From an uncultured Gemmatimonadota bacterium (GTDB lineage Bacteria > Gemmatimonadota > Gemmatimonadetes > Gemmatimonadales > GWC2-71-9): a stretch of 6,696 nucleotides of DNA. Under the pieces are notes generated by a model. The model searched no databases and was not told the origin of the DNA. It was given only the letters and a program-made list of their open reading frames with translations. Where the stretch lies: positions 1-6,696 of the forward strand of contig CALGOK010000005.1 in assembly GCA_937961295.1 (NCBI GenBank). The letters run 5' to 3'. How positions within the stretch are numbered: position 1 is the stretch's first letter; each line of letters opens with the position of its first letter. The translations under genes were made by a program, and so were the position numbers. Shown piece after piece: positions 1 through 5,379 of this stretch.

Positions 1-389
1 CCGTCGTGGTGGCCGTCGTGGTCGCCGGCGGCATCGTGATGCTGGTCGAGGCGTTCGCCGCCCAGCTCCATCCGCTGCCCCCCGGTGTCGATCCGCGCGA
101 CCGCGCGGCGCTCGAGCGCGCGCTGGAGGCGGGGCAGGTGCCGTTCGCCGCGCTGGCGCTGGTGCTGTCGGGGTGGCTGCTCGCCGCCTACACGGGTGGC
201 CTCGTGGCGTGGCGCATCGGCCGCTGGGGCCCGGCGTCGTGGATCTTCGCGGGGATCTTCACGGTGGCCGTGTTCAGCAACCTGCAGGCGTTCCCGCATC
301 CGACCTGGATGTGGATCGGGGGACTCGGCGGCTGCCCGCTCTTCGCCCTCGGCGGGGGACACCGGCCCTTGCAGGTTCCCAAGGCATGA
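1..389 (+). CDS. Small multi-pass membrane protein, 5' end cut by window edge
   Basis: The reading frame is open from the first bases of the window (frame of base 3) and stops at TGA 387-389, so the true start lies upstream. A hydrophobic segment (VVVAGGIVMLV) comes first, followed by a polar stretch with HPLPPGVDPRD. Three more hydrophobic segments follow, around LALVLSGWLLAAY, ASWIFAGIFTVAVF and WMWIGGLGGCPLFAL. The pattern of an N-terminal helix, a proline/aspartate-rich loop, a GG-VAWRIGR turn and an HPTWMW motif resembles a common unnamed family of about 130-residue bacterial membrane proteins. If so, only some ten residues are missing. That likeness is from memory, and no function is known to me. 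The stop overlaps the start of the next gene by 4 bp (ATGA), so the two should be co-translated. This is probably an early gene of the operon that continues with the aminopeptidase. Confidence 0.7.
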   Translation, partial: VVVAVVVAGGIVMLVEAFAAQLHPLPPGVDPRDRAALERALEAGQVPFAALALVLSGWLLAAYTGGLVAWRIGRWGPASWIFAGIFTVAVFSNLQAFPHPTWMWIGGLGGCPLFALGGGHRPLQVPKA

Positions 390-778
390 CGGCTGCCGCG
401 CAGACGCGGCTCTCGACCCCTTCCTCCCCTCGCGGTGCCATGCGCTTGATCCGATTCTTCCTCGCCATGTGCCTCGTTCCCGCCGTGGTCGCGCTGGCCG
501 GTGCGGCGCTCGGCGCGCCGTTCGGGCGGCAGGGGTTGTACCTCGTCGCCATCGTGGCCGGCACGTTCGGCGTGATGCTCGCCGTCCACCTGCTGGTGCG
601 CGTGGGGTGGTTGCGCGGCGACCGCACCCGGGGCGCCACCATCGGTGCACTGGTGGGACTGGGACTCGGCGCCCCGCTCGCGGCGATGGGAATCGACCAG
701 CCGCTGATGGTGCTCACCGGCTCGCTCCTGATCGGCGTGGGCGCGCTGGTGGGAACCGGCCGGGGAGCCGTGCCATGA
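386..778 (+). CDS. Small hydrophobic membrane protein, function unknown
   Basis: This encodes a 130-residue protein starting at ATG 386, inside the stop codon of the previous gene (ATGA overlap), and ending at TGA 776-778, which overlaps the next start in the same way. The first 18 residues are polar and then four hydrophobic segments can be seen: about residues 21-44, 50-72, 85-102 and 107-124. Basic residues (RVGWLRGDRTR) sit between the second and third. ATG 440 (residue 19, MRLIRFFLAM) is an alternative start that would remove the polar leader and begin directly at the first helix, but no clear ribosome site precedes it. A CAGG sits ten bases before ATG 386. I do not recognise a named family. 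Its place between another small membrane protein and an exported aminopeptidase points to the cell envelope but no more. Confidence 0.7.
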   Translation: MTAAAQTRLSTPSSPRGAMRLIRFFLAMCLVPAVVALAGAALGAPFGRQGLYLVAIVAGTFGVMLAVHLLVRVGWLRGDRTRGATIGALVGLGLGAPLAAMGIDQPLMVLTGSLLIGVGALVGTGRGAVP

Positions 779-1917
779 CCGGCACCGCGCGCGTGGTGCT
801 GGCGCTGCTGCTGGTCGCACCGCTGCCGCTGAACGCGCAGGACGAGCGTCCTCGCGTGCGCGATCTCGGCCTCGCCCCAGGCGTGCTGCCGCCCGGGCCG
901 CTCAACGGCATCACCGACGTGGCCGGCGTGCGCGTGGGCTCGGTCACGCTGGCGAGCGGCGACACGATCAACACCGGCGTCACCGCGATCCTGCCGCATG
1001 GCGGCAATCCGTTCCTTGAGCGCGTCCCCGCGGCGGTGCACGTGGGCAACGGCTTCGGGAAGTTCATCGGGACGACGCAGGTGAATGAGCTCGGCGAGCT
1101 GGAGACGCCCATCCTGCTCACCTGCACGCTCTGCGTCTGGAAGGCAGCCGACGCGATGGTGGCGTGGATGCTTGCCCGGCCCGGGATGGAGGGTGTCCGG
1201 TCGATCAACCCGGTGGTCGGCGAGACCAACGACGGCGGGCTCAACGACATCCGGGCACGACCGGTGACCGCGGCTGCGGTGCGCGACGCCCTCGAGCAGG
1301 CGCGGGACGGTGCGGTCGAGGAGGGAAGCGTCGGCGCGGGACGGGGCACGCTTGCGTTCGGGTGGAAGGGTGGCCTGGGCACCTCGTCGAGGCGGCTGCC
1401 GCCCTCGCTCGGCGGCTGGACCGTGGGCGTGCTGGTGCAGAGCAATTTCGGGGGCGTGCTGCAGCTGGACGGCATCCCGGTCGGCGAGGCGCTCGGGCGC
1501 CACTCGTACCGCAACGCGCTGGCGACCGAGCGCGGCGACGGATCGGTGATCATCGTGATCGCCACCGATGCGCCGCTCTCCTCGCGCCAGCTCGAGCGCC
1601 TCGCGGCCCGCGGCATGGTCGGCCTGGGCAGGACCGGCGCGAGTGCGTCGCACGGATCGGGGGACTACGCCATCGCCTTCAGCACGGCGGCCTCGGTGCG
1701 CCGCCTTCGCGACGGCGAAGCCACCCGGGACGTGGCGGAGCTGGCCGACGATGCGATCTCGCCGGTGTTCCTCGCCGTGATCGAGGCCACCGAGGAGGCG
1801 GTCTACAATTCCATCCTGCGCGCGACGACCGTGCGCGGGTTGGGTCGCACGGCGGAGGCGATTCCCATCGATGCCCTGCGCGAGCTGATCGCGCGCCACC
1901 GCGCCGGAGCGCCCTGA
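775..1917 (+). CDS. Exported P1 (DmpA/S58) family aminopeptidase
   Basis: The 380-residue product belongs to the DmpA family of self-processing N-terminal-nucleophile aminopeptidases (L-aminopeptidase/D-Ala-esterase/amidase of Ochrobactrum, about 375 residues). These release N-terminal residues from small peptides, amides and esters, and some cut beta-peptides. Family landmarks are all present: PGPLNGITDVAGVRVG near the mature N-terminus, GETNDGGLND at 149-158, FGWKGGLGTSSR at 195-206, VQSNFG with Asn224, GDGS with the expected cleavage at Gly256-Ser257, and SHGSGD with Ser295 and Asp297. With an offset of 6-7 these match DmpA Asn218, Ser250, Ser288 and Glu290, the last being Asp here. Residues 1-21 look like a signal peptide (hydrophobic VVLALLLVAPL, then LNA before QDE), so it probably acts in the periplasm. 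The ATG at 775 overlaps the previous stop, and GGGGAG at 762-767 gives a good ribosome site. The stop shares one base with the RidA gene. Confidence 0.93.
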   Translation: MTGTARVVLALLLVAPLPLNAQDERPRVRDLGLAPGVLPPGPLNGITDVAGVRVGSVTLASGDTINTGVTAILPHGGNPFLERVPAAVHVGNGFGKFIGTTQVNELGELETPILLTCTLCVWKAADAMVAWMLARPGMEGVRSINPVVGETNDGGLNDIRARPVTAAAVRDALEQARDGAVEEGSVGAGRGTLAFGWKGGLGTSSRRLPPSLGGWTVGVLVQSNFGGVLQLDGIPVGEALGRHSYRNALATERGDGSVIIVIATDAPLSSRQLERLAARGMVGLGRTGASASHGSGDYAIAFSTAASVRRLRDGEATRDVAELADDAISPVFLAVIEATEEAVYNSILRATTVRGLGRTAEAIPIDALRELIARHRAGAP

Positions 1918-2303
1918 TGCCGCGGCCGATCCGCACCGACCTCGCCCCGGCGCCGGCCGGGCACTACAGCCAGGCGATCGTCCACCACGGCCGCGCGTAC
2001 GTGTCGGGCCAGTTGCCGATCGACCCGCTCACCGGCACGGTGGTCGATGCCGACACCGAGACCCAGGCGGTGATCACCCTGCGCAACATCTCCGCCATCC
2101 TCGATGCCGCCGGGAGCGGGCTCGACCTGGTGCTGTCACTCACGGTGTACGTGATCGATCGCGACGACTGGGCCGGCGTCAACGCCGCCTGCGAGCGGGT
2201 GTTCGGTGACCACCGGCCGGCGCGCGCGATCATCGGCGGCGCGATCCTCAAGCCGGGATGCCGGGTCGAGGTCACCGCGGTGGCGGCGATCCGGGAGGAA
2301 TGA
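1917..2303 (+). CDS. RidA/YjgF/YER057c family enamine-imine deaminase
   Basis: This 128-residue protein has the same length as E. coli RidA. RidA hydrolyses reactive 2-aminoacrylate and related enamines/imines released by PLP enzymes, forming 2-ketoacids and ammonia. It acts in the cytosol as a homotrimer with active sites between subunits. Conserved family positions are visible: Tyr17 in GHYSQA, Ser30 in YVSGQLPIDP, Asn89 in GVNAACERVF, Arg103 in RPARAIIG and Glu118 in RVEVTAVA. These line up with E. coli Tyr17, Ser30, Asn88, Arg105 and Glu120, so the substrate-carboxylate arginine is retained and activity is likely. No signal peptide is present, unlike the exported peptidase before it. The start ATG uses the last base of the preceding TGA (TGATG), and GGAG at 1906-1909 lies seven bases upstream, supporting translational coupling. 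Paralogues of this family vary in substrate, so exact RidA function is inferred. Confidence 0.92.
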   Translation: MPRPIRTDLAPAPAGHYSQAIVHHGRAYVSGQLPIDPLTGTVVDADTETQAVITLRNISAILDAAGSGLDLVLSLTVYVIDRDDWAGVNAACERVFGDHRPARAIIGGAILKPGCRVEVTAVAAIREE

Positions 2304-2305
2304 CA

Positions 2306-2413
2306 GAGGACGGAGCGACGGAGGACCCGCGGGCGCGCCCCTTGGGGTGCGCGATGCTGACATCGCGCGCCGTGAACGGCGCGCCCGCGGGGCTGCGCCG
2401 TCGCTCCGTCCTC
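2306..2413. repeat. Three-tier nested inverted repeat filling the ridA-tauE gap
   Basis: Three pairs of arms share one centre. The outer pair is 2306-2321 with 2398-2413 (16 bp, exact). The middle pair is 2326-2339 with 2378-2391 (14 bp, exact). The inner pair is 2346-2356 with 2361-2371 (11 pairs including one G-U) around a CTGA loop. Only 4-6 unpaired bases separate the tiers on each side, so the transcript could fold into one hairpin of 41 pairs. It begins three bases after the RidA stop and ends eleven bases before the TauE ATG. It may terminate the upstream operon, block or control translation of the transporter, or be a non-coding mobile palindromic repeat (REP/MITE-like). No U-run follows. 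The outer arms contain the heptamer GACGGAG, also found at 3154. Confidence 0.85.
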
Positions 2414-2423
2414 CGTGGTCGTG

Positions 2424-3155
2424 ATGCCTGAACTACTGACCAGCTTGCTGCTGATGTTCCTCGCCGCCCTGCTCTACGCCTCGGTGGGGCATGCGGGGGC
2501 GTCGGGATATCTCGCCGTGATGGCGCTGCTCGGCACGGCACCCGATGCGATGCGTCCGGCGGCCCTGGTGCTCAACCTGGTCGTTGCCACGATCGGGTCA
2601 CGCAACTTCATCCGGGCCGGGCACTTTCGCTGGTCGCTGTTCTGGCCGTTCGCCATCGCCTCGGTGCCGATGGCCTATCTCGGCGGGCGACTGGCCCTCC
2701 CGGTGGACGTCTACCGCGTCGTGGTCGGTGGCGTGCTGGTGCTCTCGGCGCTGCGGTTCGTGGTGACGCTGCGGCAACCCGACCGACCGGGTCAGGAGCC
2801 GCCGAGGCTCGTGGCGATCGCCACCGGTGCCGCACTGGGCTTCCTCGCCGGACTCACCGGCGTCGGCGGCGGGATCTTCCTGTCACCACTGCTGCTGCTC
2901 GCCGGATGGGCGTCGCTGCGCGTCACGGCCGCGACCGCCGTGGTGTTCATCCTCGTCAACTCCGCCGCCGGGCTCGCCGGCCAGCTCGCCGTGATCGAGT
3001 CGCTGCCACCTTCGCTCCCGGCATGGGGAGCGGCGGTCGCGCTCGGCGGGGCGATCGGGTCGTGGCTCGGCGCGCGGCGGCTGCCGAGCCCGGCGTTGCG
3101 AGGCGTGCTCGCGGTGGTGCTGCTGGTGGCGGGGGTGAACCTGGTGCTGGATTGA
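2424..3155 (+). CDS. TauE/SafE (TSUP) family membrane transporter
   Basis: This 243-residue, strongly hydrophobic protein has about seven or eight membrane segments and the internal two-fold pattern of the TauE/SafE family. The first half carries YASVGHAGASGYLAVMAL (18-35). The second carries the counterpart LAGLTGVGGGIFLSPLLLL (141-159), with the glycine-rich, proline-ending signature of the family. A charged cytoplasmic loop (RQPDRPGQEPPR, 117-128) separates the halves. Members export sulfite, sulfoacetate or other organic anions across the inner membrane. The substrate cannot be told here and nothing nearby concerns sulfur metabolism. I chose ATG 2424. In-frame GTG codons at 2415 and 2421 would add up to three residues (2415 lies just after the right arm of the 2306-2413 repeat). 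No Shine-Dalgarno sequence is visible because the nested repeat occupies the leader. Translation may therefore depend on how that structure folds. The gene converges on ada. Confidence 0.9.
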   Translation: MPELLTSLLLMFLAALLYASVGHAGASGYLAVMALLGTAPDAMRPAALVLNLVVATIGSRNFIRAGHFRWSLFWPFAIASVPMAYLGGRLALPVDVYRVVVGGVLVLSALRFVVTLRQPDRPGQEPPRLVAIATGAALGFLAGLTGVGGGIFLSPLLLLAGWASLRVTAATAVVFILVNSAAGLAGQLAVIESLPPSLPAWGAAVALGGAIGSWLGARRLPSPALRGVLAVVLLVAGVNLVLD

Positions 3156-3206
3156 CGGAGAACGGAGACTCCTCTGCACTCCGTTCTCCGTTCTTCGTTC
3201 TCTGTT
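3154..3206. terminator. Heptamer-built inverted repeat between convergent tauE-like and ada genes
   Basis: The heptamers GACGGAG and AACGGAG (3154-3167) are followed by an 11-base spacer. Four heptamers of the complementary sense then follow: CTCCGTT, CTCCGTT, CTTCGTT and CTCTGTT (3179-3206). Arms 3155-3167 and 3179-3191 pair exactly over 13 bp. The T-rich continuation on the plus strand after the right arm suits an intrinsic terminator for the transporter gene. The surplus right-hand repeats abut the ada stop codon (3209-3211). Because the arms are symmetrical, the structure could stop transcription from both sides, but no pure T-run is seen on the minus strand. Confidence 0.75.
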
Positions 3207-3208
3207 CG

Positions 3209-4264
3209 CTACCTGCCGGTCCCGGCTTCCAGCTCCAGCAACCGCTTCTTCCGCCACAGTCCGCCGCCGTATCCGCCGAGCTTGCCGTCGGCGTTGACCA
3301 CGCGATGGCAGGGAATGACGATGGCGATGCGGTTGCGGCCGTTGGCGCTGCCGACCGCGCGGACCGCGCCCGGGTTCTCGATCGCGACGGCGATGTCCGC
3401 ATAGCTGCGGGTCTCGCCGAAGGGGATCGCTCGCAGGGCCGCCCAGGTGGCGAGCTCGAACGGCGTGCCGCGCGGCACCAGCGGCACGGTGAAGCCGGTG
3501 CGGTTCCCGGCGAAGTACTCGCCAAGTTCCCGGCGCAGTGTGACGAGGTGCGGATGACGGTCGATCACCACCGGGCCGCCGAACCATCGGTGCAGCCGCT
3601 CGGCCTGCCTCTCCACGCGCGACCGGTCGCCGAACTCGAGCAGGCAGACGCCGGCGTCGACCGCAGCCATGACGATCGGCCCGAGCGGCGACTGCCAGCT
3701 CTGCACCGCGATCGGCTCGGCGGCGCGGCGAGCACCGGGCGATCGCCCGGCGACGCTGGCAAAGGCGTCGCGAAAGCCGCTGTGCGACTCCCAGGCCGAG
3801 TCGATGATCACGTGATCGAGTGATTCGCCGTCGCGAAGGCGACGCTGGGCGCTGGCAATGCGCCGCTGGCGCAGCCAGGCATGGAACGTCATGCCGTGGT
3901 GGCGGCGCGCGTAGCGGCGCACGCGCACCGGGTCGATTCCCGCGCGGGTCAGGTCGTCGTCGTGGAGGCGCGCGTCGCCGCGCTGCTCGGCGAGCGCCAC
4001 CGCCGCGCTCCACCAGCGCGGTTCGGCGGCCTCCGACTCGGGACGGCAGCGCTGGCAGGGGCGAAAGCCGGCGCTGCCCGCCGCGCTGATCGACGGGAAG
4101 AACTCGAGATGCTCCGGGCGCGCGCGGCGCGATGGGCAGCTCGGCCGGCAGGCGATCCCGGTGGTGCGCACCCCGAACACGAACAGGCCGTCCCAGGCGG
4201 CGTCGCGATCGGCAACGGCGCGCAGCAGGGTCCGGCGGCTGGGAAGCGAAGCGGTCATGGTCAT
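3209..4264 (-). CDS. ada: Ada-type methylated-DNA repair protein and transcriptional activator
   Basis: The 351-residue length matches E. coli Ada (354) and all three modules are present. First is the N-terminal zinc/methylphosphotriester domain with Cys39, Cys43, Cys70 and Cys73 (ACRPSCPSRR and FRPCQRC), corresponding to E. coli Cys38, 42, 69 and 72. The AraC-type helix-turn-helix follows at about 85-180 (VRRYARRHHGMTFHAWLRQR and SGFRDAFASVAGRSPG). Last is the C-terminal O6-alkylguanine methyltransferase with IPCHRVV, nucleophile Cys319, the SANGRN hinge (306-311) and Arg302. It moves methyl groups from damaged DNA onto its own cysteines. In known Ada proteins, methylation of the N-terminal cysteine turns it into an activator of its own gene and other alkylation-repair genes. 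The start is ATG at 4264. A second in-frame ATG at 4258 is equally plausible and neither has a strong ribosome site. No alkA or alkB neighbour is seen, and I could not recognise an E. coli-like Ada box. Confidence 0.95.
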   Translation of the reverse strand: MTMTASLPSRRTLLRAVADRDAAWDGLFVFGVRTTGIACRPSCPSRRARPEHLEFFPSISAAGSAGFRPCQRCRPESEAAEPRWWSAAVALAEQRGDARLHDDDLTRAGIDPVRVRRYARRHHGMTFHAWLRQRRIASAQRRLRDGESLDHVIIDSAWESHSGFRDAFASVAGRSPGARRAAEPIAVQSWQSPLGPIVMAAVDAGVCLLEFGDRSRVERQAERLHRWFGGPVVIDRHPHLVTLRRELGEYFAGNRTGFTVPLVPRGTPFELATWAALRAIPFGETRSYADIAVAIENPGAVRAVGSANGRNRIAIVIPCHRVVNADGKLGGYGGGLWRKKRLLELEAGTGR

Positions 4265-4396
4265 GGCTGCCAGTCTAGCGTCCGGCGGATCCGGCGTGCC
4301 ACCGCCGATTGGACAAGGAATCTAGCGCGGGCGCCCGGTGTGACCTTGCCCCGCCGAGGCCGTCGGGGGTTCCTTGCATCACCCTCTTGCCGGACG
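4265..4396. promoter_or_regulatory. Divergent intergenic region between ada and the NTF2-like gene
   Basis: This 132 bp gap must hold the promoters of two divergent units, ada leftward and the NTF2-like/Fe-S/MgtC operon rightward. I could not assign convincing -35/-10 pairs. The sequence TCTAGCG occurs twice in direct orientation (4274-4280 and 4321-4327), which is notable because CTAG is usually scarce in bacterial DNA. A 7 bp inverted pair also lies at 4314-4320 and 4370-4376 (CAAGGAA/TTCCTTG). These could be operators, but the arms are short enough to occur by chance. Confidence 0.4.
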
Positions 4397-4903
4397 ATGC
4401 GGATGCGACTTCCAGCACTTGGCCTCGCGGCAGCGGTGATCGCGGCACCGACCGCGGCGACCGCGCAGGTCGAGCGGCATCCCGGCATCGATGCCGTCTA
4501 CCAGCGGTTCGTCGCGGGGTACGCCGCGGTGGACCCCGCGGCCGTGGCTGCGCTCTACACCGATGGCGCGCTCTACGTCCCCTCCCGCTCGCCGGCCCGG
4601 ATCGGTGGCGCGGCGATCGGCGCCGACTTCCGCCGGTTCTTCGATGCCGTCCGCGGCGACGGGGCGACACTGCGGATCCGCTTCCGGATCGTCGAGCGGC
4701 GCGTCCATGGCGACGCGGCATGGGACCTGGGCTATTACCACCTGGCCCGGGTGCACGGGGACAGCGTGGGCAACCCGTCCGTCGGCCGGTTCGTGACCGG
4801 GCTGGTGCGCGGAGCCGACGGGAATTGGCGCTTTGTCGTTGACAGTTACGAGGACGCCGACCTCGCTGCGTGGGAGGCGGCCGCGCGAGGAATCGAACCA
4901 TGA
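4397..4903 (+). CDS. Exported NTF2-like (SnoaL/DUF4440-type) protein
   Basis: The 168-residue product begins with a signal peptide (MRMRLPALGLAAAVIAAP, then ATA before QVE, cleavage near residue 23), so the mature protein of about 145 residues is probably periplasmic. The rest has the layout of the NTF2-like cone fold. An N-terminal helix carries IDAVYQRFVAGYAAVDPAAV and LYTDGALYVPS, typical of DUF4440/SnoaL-like proteins. Next is IGADFRRFFDAV, and then four strands (LRIRFRIVERRVHGDAAWDLG, YYHLARV, FVTGLVRGADG, NWRFVVDSYED). Such domains bind small molecules or act as isomerases/cyclases. Members with this simple form mostly have no known role, and none can be assigned here. The start may be ATG 4397 or ATG 4403, both giving MRLPALG-type signals, with no clear ribosome site for either. 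The stop overlaps the next start by 4 bp (ATGA), suggesting one transcript with the Fe-S protein. Confidence 0.8.
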   Translation: MRMRLPALGLAAAVIAAPTAATAQVERHPGIDAVYQRFVAGYAAVDPAAVAALYTDGALYVPSRSPARIGGAAIGADFRRFFDAVRGDGATLRIRFRIVERRVHGDAAWDLGYYHLARVHGDSVGNPSVGRFVTGLVRGADGNWRFVVDSYEDADLAAWEAAARGIEP

Positions 4904-5379
4904 GCCAGCGCCTGCAGGTCTACGAGACGAGCCAGATCCGGGTCACGTTCGACCCCAAGGTCTGCATCCACAGCGGCGTGTGCCTGAAGGCGCTGCCCGC
5001 GGTGTTCGACGTGTCGCGGCGGCGCTGGGTCGATCCCAAGCAGGCGAATCCGGACGAGGTGCTCGCCGCGGTGGCCAAGTGTCCCTCCGGGGCGCTGCGG
5101 GCCTCGCTGGTGACCAGCGTGCACCGGGTGCTCCCCGAGGCGCCGCAACCGGTGGCACCGGCCGCCACCCTCGAGGCGACCACCGACGCCGGCGTGCAGA
5201 TCACCGTGCGCCCCAATGGATCCCTGCTGGTGGAGGGACCGTTCCGCGTGGTCGATCCCGACGGCACGGTGATCCGCGAGGGCGAGAAGTGCGCGCTCTG
5301 CCGCTGCGGTCACTCGCGCAACAAGCCGTTCTGCGACAGCAGCCACAAGGCGATCGACTGGCACGACGATGCCCCTTGA
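4900..5379 (+). CDS. Ferredoxin-like (Fer4_19) plus CDGSH iron-sulfur fusion protein
   Basis: This is a 159-residue two-domain protein. Residues 10-70 match the divergent mono-cluster ferredoxin domain (Fer4_19/DUF1271 type): FDPKVCIHSGVCLKALPAVF, WVDPKQANPDEV and AKCPSGAL. Cys22, Cys28 and Cys61 are the only visible cysteine ligands, which suits a 3Fe-4S cluster or a 4Fe-4S cluster with a non-cysteine ligand. After a proline/alanine linker (79-91), residues 98-155 form a CDGSH domain. It has TVRPNGSLLVEGPFRVVDPDG and then CRCGHSRNKPFCDSSH, with the 3Cys-1His 2Fe-2S ligands Cys134, Cys136, Cys145 and His149. The usual Gly after CD is Ser147. Both domains point to electron transfer or redox sensing in the cytosol; the partner is unknown. 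No signal peptide is present. ATG 4900 overlaps the previous stop, and GAGG at 4887-4890 is a suitable ribosome site. The stop overlaps the MgtC gene by 11 bp. Confidence 0.9.
   Translation: MSQRLQVYETSQIRVTFDPKVCIHSGVCLKALPAVFDVSRRRWVDPKQANPDEVLAAVAKCPSGALRASLVTSVHRVLPEAPQPVAPAATLEATTDAGVQITVRPNGSLLVEGPFRVVDPDGTVIREGEKCALCRCGHSRNKPFCDSSHKAIDWHDDAP

Noticed and set aside
85..774. In-frame upstream extension of the peptidase gene over the two small membrane-protein genes
   Set aside because: The extension product is Arg/Pro-rich nonsense. The ATG at 775 has a ribosome site, follows an ATGA junction and begins a clear signal peptide.
274..1899. Long open frame on the minus strand (541 codons) opposite the membrane protein, peptidase and RidA region
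   Set aside because: It is a shadow of strong G/C third-position bias in the plus-strand genes. Its product is rich in Arg, Ala, Pro and His with no recognisable domain, while the plus-strand peptidase is unmistakable.
4314..4376. CAAGGAA/TTCCTTG inverted pair as an operator
   Set aside because: Seven-base arms 49 bases apart are within chance expectation for this length. They are kept only as a note in the regulatory-region entry.
3881..4396. In-frame upstream extension of the NTF2-like gene back into ada
   Set aside because: It would bury the signal peptide inside a long Arg/Ala-rich leader and overlap the well-supported ada gene on the other strand. The start at 4397 or 4403 gives a normal exported protein.
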